Assembly (NCBI RefSeq): GCF_036169555.1
Contig: NZ_CP108032.1
Coordinates: forward strand, 3,906,001-3,970,000
Reading direction: 5' to 3'
DNA: 64,000 bases
From: Streptomyces sp. NBC_00306
Lineage (GTDB): Bacteria > Actinomycetota > Actinomycetes > Streptomycetales > Streptomycetaceae
Part shown: positions 7,498 through 15,784 of the stretch, piece after piece
How positions within the stretch are numbered: the first letter of the stretch is position 1
Layout of the letters: each line of letters starts with the position of its first letter
Made by a program: the position numbers and the translations under genes
The notes under the pieces: model-generated
What the model was told of the DNA's origin: nothing
The model's database searches: none
The model's input: only the letters and a program-made list of their open reading frames with translations

Positions 7498-9066
7498 TCA
7501 GTCGACGGTGACGACCACCGAGTGCCGGCCGCTCGCTCCATCGGGGATGGTGCGGGCACGTCTGTCGGTCTGGACTTCGCCCGTCCGGTCGGTGGCGCGG
7601 ACGGTGAGGGTGTGGCTGCCCGGCGTGGCCTTCCACGGGTAGGACCACTGCCGCCAGGTGTCCGTGGTGGCCTGCGCGGCGAGGTCGGCGGGACGCCAGG
7701 GGCCGTCGTCGACACGGATCTCGACCCGGTCGATGCCGCGATGCTGGGCCCAGGCGACACCGGCGACCATGACGGTGCCTGCCGCGGGCCGGGCGAACGG
7801 CTTGGGGGTGTCGATCCGCGACTGGGTCTTGATGGGGGCCTTACGGGCCCACTTCCGCTTCACCCAGTAGGGGTCGTAGTCGGCGAACGTGGTGAGTTCG
7901 ATGTCCTCGATCCACTTGCAGGCCGACACGTATCCGTACAGGCCGGGGACGATCATGCGGACCGGGAACCCGTGGGCGAGCGGCAGCGGTTCGCCGTTCA
8001 TCCCGACCGCGAGCATCGCGTCACGGCCGTCCATCACGTCGTCGACCGGCGTGCCGAGCGTCATGCCGTCCACCGACCGGGCGACGAGCTGGTCGGCGGG
8101 GCCGCCCCGGCGTGGCGGCCTGACGCCCGCCTCGCGCAGCAGGTCGGCCAGACGCACCCCGATCCAGCGGGCGTTGCCCACGTACGGGCCGCCGACCTCG
8201 TTGGACACGCACGTCAGGGTGATGTCGCGTTCGATCAACTCCCGTGCCAGCAGATCCTGGAACGTGTACGTGACCGGGCGCGTGACGCCCTTTCCGTGGA
8301 TACGCAGCCGCCAGCGGGTCGCGTCGACCTTCGGGACCACCAGCGCGGTGTCCACCCGGTAGAAGTCCTTGTTGGGCGTGGAGAACGGGCTGATGCCCGG
8401 TGCCCGCAGCCAGGCACCGGCCGGGACGGCAGCAGCCGGGGACGCCGCGGCCGGGAGGTTCACCGCGGCGCGTGAGGCGACTGCGTCCTTCCCCCGCGAG
8501 GTGTTGAGGCCGCGGCCGAGGGCTCCGGCGCCGGCCGAGACGAGAGCGGCCGCGCCCGCGGTGGCGAGGAACCCCCGCCGGTCCCACCCGAGTTCGGCAC
8601 CGGCATCGGCTGCTTCGCGGCGGGCCGTGAGCCGTCCGACGAGGACGTACAACAGCGCCGCCCCCGCGACGGCGCCGACGAACGAGGGAAGCCCGTCCAC
8701 CGCTCCGGTCGAGTCGGGGCGGCCGACGGCCGCGGCCGCACCCACCACGCCGAAGAGCAGCACACCGGCCGACCCCACGCGCCGGAAGCGCAGCGCGACG
8801 AGTCCGAGCACCAGGGCGAGGGCGGCGAGCGTGGCCAGGATCCCCAGCTGGAGGACGAGTTTGTCGTTCGTCCCGAAGCTGCGGATCGCCCAGTCCTTGA
8901 GGCCCGCGGGTGTCCGGTCGATGGCCGCTCCGCCCACCGCGGTCACCGGTCCGGCCTCGGGCCTGACGGCGGCCGAGACCAACTCGGCGACGGCGAGCGC
9001 CGCACAGCCGGCGAGCAGGCCGCTCACCGCGGCCAACCCGTTCCGGCAGATGTTCGTCCTGGTCAT
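7498..9066 (-). CDS. Membrane-anchored sulfite oxidase-family molybdopterin oxidoreductase
   Basis: The protein of about 522 residues has an N-terminal membrane part with roughly four hydrophobic helices (residues about 10-145), then a twin-arginine-like stretch (WDRRGFLATAGAAALVSAG, about 160-178). A sulfite oxidase-type molybdopterin domain follows (about 230-430), with the candidate Mo-ligand Cys in LTCVSNEVGGPYVGNARW, and a C-terminal dimerisation (Mo-co) domain. An internal Tat-like motif after transmembrane helices suggests the catalytic part is outside the cell. The substrate is unknown. ATG at 9066 is preferred; GTG at 9078 is possible but would lie very close to the promoter. The SigK-like promoter lies directly upstream, and the fasciclin lipoprotein gene follows. 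Confidence 0.9.
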   Translation of the reverse strand: MTRTNICRNGLAAVSGLLAGCAALAVAELVSAAVRPEAGPVTAVGGAAIDRTPAGLKDWAIRSFGTNDKLVLQLGILATLAALALVLGLVALRFRRVGSAGVLLFGVVGAAAAVGRPDSTGAVDGLPSFVGAVAGAALLYVLVGRLTARREAADAGAELGWDRRGFLATAGAAALVSAGAGALGRGLNTSRGKDAVASRAAVNLPAAASPAAAVPAGAWLRAPGISPFSTPNKDFYRVDTALVVPKVDATRWRLRIHGKGVTRPVTYTFQDLLARELIERDITLTCVSNEVGGPYVGNARWIGVRLADLLREAGVRPPRRGGPADQLVARSVDGMTLGTPVDDVMDGRDAMLAVGMNGEPLPLAHGFPVRMIVPGLYGYVSACKWIEDIELTTFADYDPYWVKRKWARKAPIKTQSRIDTPKPFARPAAGTVMVAGVAWAQHRGIDRVEIRVDDGPWRPADLAAQATTDTWRQWSYPWKATPGSHTLTVRATDRTGEVQTDRRARTIPDGASGRHSVVVTVD

Positions 9067-9079
9067 CGTCACAAACACA

Positions 9080-9108
9080 GTTCGGAACCAGGACGGCGGG
9101 CGGATTGG
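9080..9108 (-). promoter_or_regulatory. Putative SigK-dependent promoter of the molybdopterin oxidoreductase gene
   Basis: On the minus strand CCAATCC (9108-9102), 16 nt, CCGAAC (9085-9080). This closely matches the mycobacterial SigK consensus CCATCC-N16/17-CCGAAT and the copy before sigK. The predicted transcript would start only a few bases before the ATG. Confidence 0.72.
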
Positions 9109-9208
9109 TGCATCACTCAGTCGAATGAAGATCGTTCGATCGCCGCGGCGGGAGAGGGGGCTGCGGCGCGAGCCCGTGCGGCGATCGAGGCCATGCCCGC
9201 AGGGCGGG

Positions 9209-9312
9209 CGGGACGGCCCCGGGCGGGAGTCACTTCGAGGCCCGGGCTCGTTGCGGGGCTCCGCCCCGAACCCCGCGCCTCAAACGCCGGCGAGGCTGGA
9301 CTTACCGGGCCC
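9209..9312 (+). repeat. Dispersed intergenic element, copy A
   Basis: Its core reads GTTGCGGGGCTCCGCCCCG followed by CGCGCCTCAAACGCCGGCG. Related copies lie at about 9400-9510 and, on the other strand, at about 33540-33680 and 33792-33916. The core holds the self-complementary GCGGGGCTCCGCCCCG. Confidence 0.75.
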
Positions 9313-9399
9313 TCCCCGGCGAAAGCCGAAGAGCCTGCTGCCGACAAGGACGTTCACCCTCAGTTCGGCCCGCGATCGAGGACAACCCCGCAGGACGCG

Positions 9400-9510
9400 C
9401 GAGACAGTCCCGGGCCGGGGGGTCGCCTCAAAGCCCGGGCCCATTGCGGGGCCCCGCCCCGAACCCGCGGCTCCAACCCCGGCAAGGCTGGATCCGGCCG
9501 GGCGGGGCCG
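9400..9510 (+). repeat. Dispersed intergenic element, copy B (diverged)
   Basis: It has the same order of blocks as copy A: a GACAGTCCCGGGC-type start, then TTGCGGGGCCCCGCCCCGAA, then a CAAGGCTGGA-type end, with more substitutions. Confidence 0.65.
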
Positions 9511-9730
9511 TGGTGGACCGGGCGGGTGATGTTCTCTCAGGCGACCAAGCTCCGGGCGGCCCGGTTCCGAATCGATGGTGGCGGGAGGGGTCGCGAGCGG
9601 CGGCCACTGCCACCGACCGCACCGGCAGACCTGGGACGCTGCCGATGCGGGACCGCCCGGCTCCGGAGGGGGACCCCTGGCGCCGGGCGGCACCCTGTTC
9701 CCTCGTACGAACAGCCCACGTGCGACCGAT

Positions 9731-9790
9731 CCGCGTACGAACGGTCCGCTTACGACCGGCCCGCGTACGAACGGTCCGCTTACGACCGGC
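9731..9790. repeat. Perfect 30-bp tandem duplication with CGTACGAACGGTCCG core
   Basis: Two identical 30-bp units (9731-9760 and 9761-9790), each containing GCGTACGAACGGTCCGCTTA. Partial related units flank them on the left (about 9713-9730). Confidence 0.9.
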
Positions 9791-9891
9791 TCTCGGGCGC
9801 TCGGAGCACAGTCCGGCTCATCCGGGTCCCGGCCCGCCTCGCGGCCCCGTGGGTGACGCTCGCGGCGCTCGACCCCGCCGTGGTCACGACG

Positions 9892-10866
9892 TCAGGACGC
9901 CCCGGCGAACGCGACCGTCTCCGGCTCCGCCGCGTAGGACAGCCCTTCCAGCGTCCTGTCGGTGCAGAAACGCGTCACCAGGTCCGCGAAGTCGGCGATG
10001 CGTTCCACCGGCGCGAGATGGTCCGTCTCGTCGATGGTCATGAACCGGCCCGCCGGCAGACACGCGGCCACGTCGCGGCCCATGGCGGGTGTGGTCAGCG
10101 TGTCGTGCTCGCCCGTGACGACCAGGCTGGGGATGTGCGGCACCGGCTCGGGCCGGTACCACTCGTGGCGCATCAGACGGGTGTTGTGCTCCGCCGACTT
10201 CCGCAGCTGTTCGGGGCTCTGCGAGGCGATCTGCTGGTGGACCAGGCGGGCCACGGCGGCGTGCTTGCGGACGCGGCCCGTGCCGGGCGGAGACATGAAG
10301 CGGTCGGCCAGTTCGCGGGCGATCGTCTCCGTCCGCCCCTCCCGGATCATGCCGTCCCAGCGCACCATGGCCGCGGCGTAGTCGTCCGGGATCCTCGTCG
10401 TCATACCGACGAGCATCAGCCGGGCGACGTGGTGGGGGTAGTGCTGGGCGAACCGCAGACCGATGGCACCGCCGTAGCAGGCGCCCACGAGATGGACCCG
10501 GGGCAGCTCCAGCGAGTCGAGGAGGTCCCGTACGGCCGCGGCGAGGAAGTCGATGCCGTACGTCGCCGGAAGGAAGTCGGCGCTGCCGTAGCCAGGGAGA
10601 TCCACGGTGATGACGGAATGCGCGTGCGAGAGCCACTTCTCGTGGCGCGTCCAGGAGAAGCGGTCCTGCGACGACCCGCCCAGCACCAGAATGGGCTCGG
10701 CATCGGGACGCGCGCCTCGCGCGACACGGCACGTGTAGCGGAAGCCCGCGAAGGTGAAGTCCTGTTCCTCCACCGGCCGTTCGGCACAGCCACTGTCGGA
10801 GACCTGGCCGGGGACGGCGTTCACACCGGGCACGGGCGGATGGGTATTGATGGTGTCTGCGGCCAC
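9892..10866 (-). CDS. Alpha/beta hydrolase with a cysteine nucleophile
   Basis: The 324-residue protein has the alpha/beta hydrolase order: oxyanion-region GGSSQDRFSW (about 63-72), VDLPGYGSAD (88-97), nucleophile elbow GACYGG with Cys130, acid Asp in VVTGEHDTL, and His in DETDHLAPV. The usual GxSxG serine is replaced by Cys, and the rest of the triad is present. Cys-nucleophile members include dienelactone hydrolases, PHA synthases and some thioesterases. A thioester or lactone substrate is possible but not shown. There is no signal peptide, so it is probably cytoplasmic. It is monocistronic, beside the repeat region. Confidence 0.85.
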   Translation of the reverse strand: MAADTINTHPPVPGVNAVPGQVSDSGCAERPVEEQDFTFAGFRYTCRVARGARPDAEPILVLGGSSQDRFSWTRHEKWLSHAHSVITVDLPGYGSADFLPATYGIDFLAAAVRDLLDSLELPRVHLVGACYGGAIGLRFAQHYPHHVARLMLVGMTTRIPDDYAAAMVRWDGMIREGRTETIARELADRFMSPPGTGRVRKHAAVARLVHQQIASQSPEQLRKSAEHNTRLMRHEWYRPEPVPHIPSLVVTGEHDTLTTPAMGRDVAACLPAGRFMTIDETDHLAPVERIADFADLVTRFCTDRTLEGLSYAAEPETVAFAGAS

Positions 10867-11071
10867 AGAAGGACTCCCAGGCAGGTCGAGAAGGCAGGGC
10901 TAGTCGCTAACGGCATTCCGTGGTCACCGGTTGCGGATATCCCGTGGGAACTGGTGAGTTACGGGTGCACCGCCGACGGGACCGCCCCTCCCGGACCGGA
11001 ACGGGGACGGGGACGGGCCTGCCACGGCGAAATGTTCCTGTGTACGCGCGAGTTGACCCGACCCGCCGTCG

Positions 11072-11557
11072 TCATCGGCCGTACGCCCCGCGGCACAGCT
11101 CCGTGAGCGACGGATCGGCGATGCCGTCGGAGATCGCGCACAGGCTGCGCATGTCGTACGTCTGCCGGGGGCGCGGGGCCCGGACGACCGGGCGCGGCCG
11201 CCGGGGCCGTGGGGGCTGGGCACGTCGTTCGGCCGCGGGCCGGGCGCGCCTCGCCGGTGGCTCCTGTGCCCCGCGGCGCGGAGCCGACACCGGCCGGTCC
11301 TCGGGGTGTTGGCGTGCCGGAGCCCCGGTGGCCGCCGCGCCCGGTCCGGTCACCGCGAGCGTCTCGCGCACGGGCGCCTGGGTCGGGCGGTGGCGTGGGT
11401 TCACGGGCTCCGTCGGCCGTGGTTCCAGGGGTGCCGTCGACCGGTCGCCCGCCGGCGCCAGACCCGGGGTACCCGGTTTCCCGGTATGGGGCACGGCAAC
11501 GCAGCCGGTCGAGGCCGCGAGCACGGCCAGGGCGATGAACGTGATCCGCAGACGCAT
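11072..11557 (-). CDS. Putative lipoprotein, Pro/Arg-rich
   Basis: The 161-residue product starts MRLRITFIALAVLAASTGC, a short lipoprotein signal with lipobox Cys at residue 19. It continues as a Pro/Arg/Ala-rich, probably disordered region and ends in a short ordered tail (MRSLCAISDGIADPSLTELC) with two Cys that could pair. No known domain is recognised. GGGAGAG lies about 10 nt upstream of the ATG. A longer open frame to 11704 exists, but the lipoprotein signal supports 11557. Confidence 0.65.
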   Translation of the reverse strand: MRLRITFIALAVLAASTGCVAVPHTGKPGTPGLAPAGDRSTAPLEPRPTEPVNPRHRPTQAPVRETLAVTGPGAAATGAPARQHPEDRPVSAPRRGAQEPPARRARPAAERRAQPPRPRRPRPVVRAPRPRQTYDMRSLCAISDGIADPSLTELCRGAYGR

Positions 11558-11624
11558 CCGACCACTCTCCCGCCGGGAGAGCCTGCCTGCGAGGACACGC
11601 GGGCAGGACCACCGGCACGAGTGA

Positions 11625-11981
11625 TCACCTGCGCGCATCCCTGACGCGGCGGGTGTCGCGAGCCGGCACGTCACGTTCGCGGAACGAGTCGCGAGCCGGC
11701 ACATCCCGATCCCGTGCCTGGTCCCGATCTCGATCCCGATCCCGTGCCTGTTCCCGTGCCTGTGACTGTTCCCTTGCCTGTCGGCGAAGCTCGACCCGGG
11801 CCGCCGGTGACCGGCCGCGCTCGGTCTCCCAGTACGGGTGCCACAGGACGCGCACCGACAGTCTCAGCAGGCGGCGGCGCAACGTCGTGCAGTGCGGTGC
11901 ACCCTCTGCGAGCTGCGCATATGTGCGGTTCCAGTCGCGCTGGGCCTGCACCAGGTCGGACGGGAAAGCGGTGTGGGCCAT
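11625..11981 (-). CDS. Hypothetical protein with charged Arg/Asp repeat tail
   Basis: The 118-residue protein has an ordered N-terminal half (residues 1-65, with DWNRTYAQLAEG and VRVLWHPYWETE) that looks like a small conserved actinobacterial hypothetical family. The second half is low complexity: repeated RDRDRDQARDRD-type and VPARDS/VPARDT units. The DNA of the tail is a run of CGATCC/GATCCCG-type repeats (11697-11760), prone to slippage. Function is unknown. It is divergent from the mycothiol-dependent enzyme gene. Confidence 0.6.
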   Translation of the reverse strand: MAHTAFPSDLVQAQRDWNRTYAQLAEGAPHCTTLRRRLLRLSVRVLWHPYWETERGRSPAARVELRRQAREQSQAREQARDRDRDRDQARDRDVPARDSFRERDVPARDTRRVRDARR

Positions 11982-12207
11982 AGCTCGAATTCAATCATAT
12001 GTTCGATTCTTTGGTCATCCGGAACCCCACCACCGGCGGGTCGCCCCAGCACCCTCCTCGTCGTGACCGAGACCTTGTCGTCGTGCCCGCGACCTGGTTG
12101 TCTACCGCGGGCGATCTCCAACAGGTTCGCCGGCGGAACCGTGCGATCCGCCGTGGAAGTCCGCCACGGAAGTCCTCCGTGGATGAGGGACCGGGACCGG
12201 GAGAGCC

Positions 12208-13029
12208 GTGACAGGGACAACAGGGCATGACGTACACGGCGCGCTTCCCGAGGGGCTCGCCGACGCGATACGCGACACCGCCGAGGACATCGCCGCGCTG
12301 CTGCGCGGGGTCAGCGACACCGGCGTCCCGGTACCTGACTCGCAGTGGAGCCTCGGAGCCGCCGCCGCCCATCTCGCGCAGGCCAACGAGCTGATGGCCG
12401 ACATAGCGGCGGGGCGGGAGCGCAGTCACGGCGACGGCACACCGCAGAGCCTGGCGGCCGCCAACGAACACGCGCTCGCCGCATTCGCCGAGCGGGACGC
12501 CGCTCCGCTGGCCGCGATGATCGTGGAGCAGGCCGCCGCCTTCCTCGACGCCGCGGACCGGAACTCCCCCGACGAGACCGTCTTCACCCCGCTCGGCCCG
12601 ATGAGCCGGGCGGAACTGGGTTCGTACCTGCTGACGCACATGCTCGGCCACGGCTACGACGTGGCCCGTGCCCTCGGCCGTCCGCACATGATCGACCGGG
12701 CGCGGGTCGGGCTGACCCTGCCCTTCCTGATGGTGGCCATGCCGCGGGTGGTCGACGGTGCCACGGCCGCCGGGCTGAGCGCCGCGTACACGATCCGCCT
12801 GTGGGGAGGCGCCCGCTTCGGCGTGACCTTCACCGACGGCAGCGCTGCGGTGGAGGCCCGGACGCCCGGCCGCCCGGACTGCACCATCCTCACCGAGCCG
12901 GTGACCTTCCTGCTCATGGCCCTCGGGCGCTGCGACCCACGGGGCGCCATCGCCCGGGGCCGGGTGCTGGCCTGGGGTCGCAGGCCCTGGCTCGCTCCCC
13001 GTTTCCCGGAGCTCTTCACGGCTCCCTGA
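12208..13029 (+). CDS. Maleylpyruvate isomerase-family mycothiol-dependent protein with C-terminal SCP2-like domain
   Basis: The 273-residue protein has an N-terminal DinB-like four-helix domain (SLGAAAAHLAQANELM, about residues 48-63; His near 55, with another His in THMLGHGYDVARALG, about 142-156) typical of mycothiol-dependent maleylpyruvate isomerase-like proteins. A C-terminal SCP2-type sterol-carrier-like domain follows (about 180-265, GVTFTDGSAAVEARTPGRPD). Such proteins use mycothiol, the actinobacterial thiol, for isomerisation or conjugation; the substrate is unknown. The start is GTG at 12208. It converges on the MFS gene, with a hairpin between. Confidence 0.82.
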   Translation: MTGTTGHDVHGALPEGLADAIRDTAEDIAALLRGVSDTGVPVPDSQWSLGAAAAHLAQANELMADIAAGRERSHGDGTPQSLAAANEHALAAFAERDAAPLAAMIVEQAAAFLDAADRNSPDETVFTPLGPMSRAELGSYLLTHMLGHGYDVARALGRPHMIDRARVGLTLPFLMVAMPRVVDGATAAGLSAAYTIRLWGGARFGVTFTDGSAAVEARTPGRPDCTILTEPVTFLLMALGRCDPRGAIARGRVLAWGRRPWLAPRFPELFTAP

Positions 13030-13063
13030 ATCGCGGCCCGGTCCGGACGGCCCGGACCACATC

Positions 13064-13096
13064 GAAGGCCCCGAACGGCGAACCGTCGGGGCCTTC
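13064..13096. terminator. Bidirectional hairpin terminator
   Basis: GAAGGCCCCG arms continue through an A bulge to ACGG/CCGT with a CGAA loop, between convergent genes. Confidence 0.85.
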
Positions 13097-13120
13097 TCCA
13101 CGAGCCGTCCGTGCCGGACC

Positions 13121-14731
13121 TCAGCCGGCCGTCTGCCCGGCCGTCCCCTCCAGCGCCCCGTCCTTCACCGAGGCGTCCTTCACCGCGTCATCGTTCACGG
13201 AATCGTCGTTCACGGAACCGTCGTTCACGGAATCGTCCCCGGCGCCGGTCTGCGCATCGGGCGTACGCCCCCGCATCAGAAGCAGCGCCAGCACCGCCGC
13301 GGCCAGCACACCAGCGGCTCCGACCACGAAGCTGGCGGACATCGCGTCGGTGAAGGCGTCCCGGGCGGAGTCGAGCAGTCCGGCGTCACCGGTGCGGCCG
13401 GCCACGGCGAGCGCGTCGCCGATCGACTCCCGCGCCTGCTCGGGCGCCGAACCGGGCATCGAGCCGGTGTAGGTGCTCGACAGGACCGCGCCCATGATGG
13501 CCACGCCCAGGGCCGCACCCGCCTGCTGAATCGTGTCGTTGAGCGCCGACCCGACGCCGGCGTGCTCCTGAGGCACCGCGCCCATCAGCGCCGCGATCGC
13601 CGCGGGCATCGCCAGTCCGCTGCCCGCTCCCATGAGGACCATCGCGGCGGCCAGCATCCCGAACCCGTCGTCCGTGGACAGGGTCGTGAGCACGCCGAAG
13701 CCGGACGCGACGACGATCAGACCCATGACCGCGACGGCGCGGTTGCCCAGCTTCTGCACCAGCGAGGCGCCGAGCACGTTGAACAGCAGCGCGGCGACGG
13801 CCAGCGGGGTGAAGGCGAGACCGGTCTCGGTGGGCGAGTACTCCAGCACGAACTGGAGGAACTGGGTGAGCACCAGCATCAGTCCGCCGTTGGCGAAGGT
13901 CAGCAGGACGAGCGAGAAGCTGGACCCGGTGAAGACGCGATCACGGAACAGGGAGAGCGGCACCATCGGGGAGGGGGCGCGCATCTCCCAGTACGCGAAC
14001 CCGCCCAGGCACAGCACCGTGACGGCGAGCGAGGTCAGCGTGGCCGGGTCGGTGAGGCCCAGCTTCGGCAGCTCGATGATCGTCCAGACCAGGGCGACCA
14101 TGCCGGCCATCGAGAGCACCATGCCGAGCGGATCGGCCTTGCGCCAGGGGCCCTTGGACTCCGGCATCAGCGCCACGGCCGCGATGATCGCGAGCGCCGC
14201 GATGGGGATGTTGATGAGGAAGACCGCGCCCCACCGGAACTTGGCGATCAGGACACCGCCGAGAACGGGACCGCCGACCAGGCCGATCATCGCCACACCG
14301 CTCCAGGCCGCGATGGCCTTGGGCCGCTCGGCCTCGTCGAAGACCGTGATCAGGATCGACAGGGTGCTCGGCATGATCAGGGCACCGCCGACACCCATCA
14401 TCACGCGGGCGGCGATGAGCTGTTCAGGACTGCCGGCCCAGGTGGCGAGCACCGACGCCGCCCCGAACAGCGCCAGGCCGATGATCATGACCTTCCGGCG
14501 CCCGAAGCGGTCGGACAGGCTGCCCGAGGTGAGCAGCAGACCGGCGAAGACCAGCATGTACGAGTCGATGATCCACTGGATGTCCTGCGCGCTCGCCCCG
14601 AGGTCCTCGGTGATCGGAGGGACCGCCACCGTGAGCACCATGTTGTCGATGACCAGCACCAGCGTGCTGAGGCAGAGCACGATCAGGATGAGCCAGCGCC
14701 GTGGGTGGCGTTCGGGGCGTTCGGTCTCCAT
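13121..14731 (-). CDS. DHA2-type MFS drug exporter (14-TM, EmrB/QacA family)
   Basis: The 536-residue protein has about 14 hydrophobic helices. Motifs of the drug:H+ antiporter-2 group are present: DNMVLTVAVPPITEDLGAS in helix 1, LTSGSLSDRFGRRKVMIIG (motif A, residues about 65-83), and GGPVLGGVLIAKFRW (motif C). The C-terminus is an unusual tail of imperfect repeats (DDSVNDGSVNDDSVNDDAVK type), encoded by a 15-bp repeat at about 13170-13225. It is divergent from a TetR gene across 132 nt, so that regulator probably represses it in response to the exported compound. Confidence 0.92.
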   Translation of the reverse strand: METERPERHPRRWLILIVLCLSTLVLVIDNMVLTVAVPPITEDLGASAQDIQWIIDSYMLVFAGLLLTSGSLSDRFGRRKVMIIGLALFGAASVLATWAGSPEQLIAARVMMGVGGALIMPSTLSILITVFDEAERPKAIAAWSGVAMIGLVGGPVLGGVLIAKFRWGAVFLINIPIAALAIIAAVALMPESKGPWRKADPLGMVLSMAGMVALVWTIIELPKLGLTDPATLTSLAVTVLCLGGFAYWEMRAPSPMVPLSLFRDRVFTGSSFSLVLLTFANGGLMLVLTQFLQFVLEYSPTETGLAFTPLAVAALLFNVLGASLVQKLGNRAVAVMGLIVVASGFGVLTTLSTDDGFGMLAAAMVLMGAGSGLAMPAAIAALMGAVPQEHAGVGSALNDTIQQAGAALGVAIMGAVLSSTYTGSMPGSAPEQARESIGDALAVAGRTGDAGLLDSARDAFTDAMSASFVVGAAGVLAAAVLALLLMRGRTPDAQTGAGDDSVNDGSVNDDSVNDDAVKDASVKDGALEGTAGQTAG

Positions 14732-14863
14732 CGTCCAGCCTTTCCGAGTCTGTCCATACGTCGTTCGCTACTCCGAACACTGTACGGCTGACGCACGTCG
14801 TACGCAAGGCGCACATCGTTCGTGCGCTGGGCTATCCTGGCGGCGAGACGAAGAGGAGACCGG

Positions 14864-15610
14864 ATGTCAGCGGAGAAGCAGCAGGTCCAGTCGGTGTGGA
14901 CGCGCCCCCAGCGGCAGCGGCGGGAACAGCCGGCCCTGAGCCGCGACCAGATCGTGTCCGTGGCACTCGAACTGCTGGACACCGAAGGGCTCGACGCCCT
15001 GAGCATGCGCAAGCTCGGCACCCGACTGAACGCCGGCGCCACGTCGATGTACACCTACGTGGCCAACAAGGACGAGCTGTTCGAGCTGGTCGTGGACCAG
15101 GTCTACGGCGAGATCGAGGTGCCGGCCGCCGACGACCCCGCGGACTGGCGCGCGGCCACCACACGCTGCGCCCACAGCCTCCGCTCGACCTTCCTGCAGC
15201 ACCCCTGGATCGTCTCGGTGCTCGGCGAGGTGGGCGTGGCCTATCTGGGCCCGAACATGATGCGGCTCTCCGACGCCCTGCTCGGCGTGCTGGAGGACGG
15301 CGGCTTCTCGCTGGAGGCGGCGGACCGGGGCGTGAGCACGGTGTTCGCGTACGTCATCGGGGTGTCGACCACCGAGGCGGCATGGCTGACGACGGTCAAG
15401 CGCAGCGGCCGGGCCGAACAGGATCTGATGGAGAGCCTGCTGCCCGCCGCCGAACAGGCGGTCCAGGGCCACCCCCGGCTGCGGAGGCTGTACGCGGCCC
15501 AGCGGGACGCGGACGCCAACGGCGCGCGCAACGACGGCTTCGAGGACGGACTCCAGTGCGTACTGGACGGCCTGGAGGCCCGGTTGGGACGCGGGGGCGG
15601 CGCGGGCTGA
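14864..15610 (+). CDS. TetR-family repressor divergent from an MFS exporter
   Basis: The 248-residue protein has a TetR-type DNA-binding domain (LSRDQIVSVALELLDTEG then LSMRKLGTRLNAGATSMYTYV, residues about 25-65). A C-terminal ligand domain of the TetR_C_33-like type follows (HPWIVSVLGEVGVAYLGPN, about 105-123). AGGAGAC precedes the ATG. The 132-nt spacer from the MFS gene carries short repeats (ACGTCGTTCGC-type and CACATCGTTCGTGCG) that could be the operator, but no clean palindrome was found. Confidence 0.9.
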   Translation: MSAEKQQVQSVWTRPQRQRREQPALSRDQIVSVALELLDTEGLDALSMRKLGTRLNAGATSMYTYVANKDELFELVVDQVYGEIEVPAADDPADWRAATTRCAHSLRSTFLQHPWIVSVLGEVGVAYLGPNMMRLSDALLGVLEDGGFSLEAADRGVSTVFAYVIGVSTTEAAWLTTVKRSGRAEQDLMESLLPAAEQAVQGHPRLRRLYAAQRDADANGARNDGFEDGLQCVLDGLEARLGRGGGAG

Positions 15611-15647
15611 GGGACGGGCCGGCCGTGCCGGGACACATCACGACCGC

Positions 15648-15677
15648 TGCCCCCGGTCCGCGTGCGAACCGGGGGCA
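15648..15677. terminator. Hairpin between convergent tetR and wrbA
   Basis: Perfect 10-bp arms (TGCCCCCGGT and ACCGGGGGCA) enclose a 10-nt loop. Confidence 0.7.
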
Positions 15678-15784
15678 GGATCCGTGGGACGGGCCCTGGG
15701 CCGTGGGCGAACCGCCCTCCGCGCAGAGGTGCGAGCCGCGCGCTCCGCGCGTCGGCCGGCTTCGGCGCCGCGTCAGGCGCCGCG

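Larger units (their letters stand above)
9109..9891. other. Gene-poor repeat region, about 780 nt
   Basis: No convincing gene is seen; the open frames are antisense-type GC artefacts. The region carries two diverged copies of a dispersed element (about 9209-9312 and 9400-9510) and, at 9731-9790, a perfect 30-bp tandem duplication. Confidence 0.6.
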
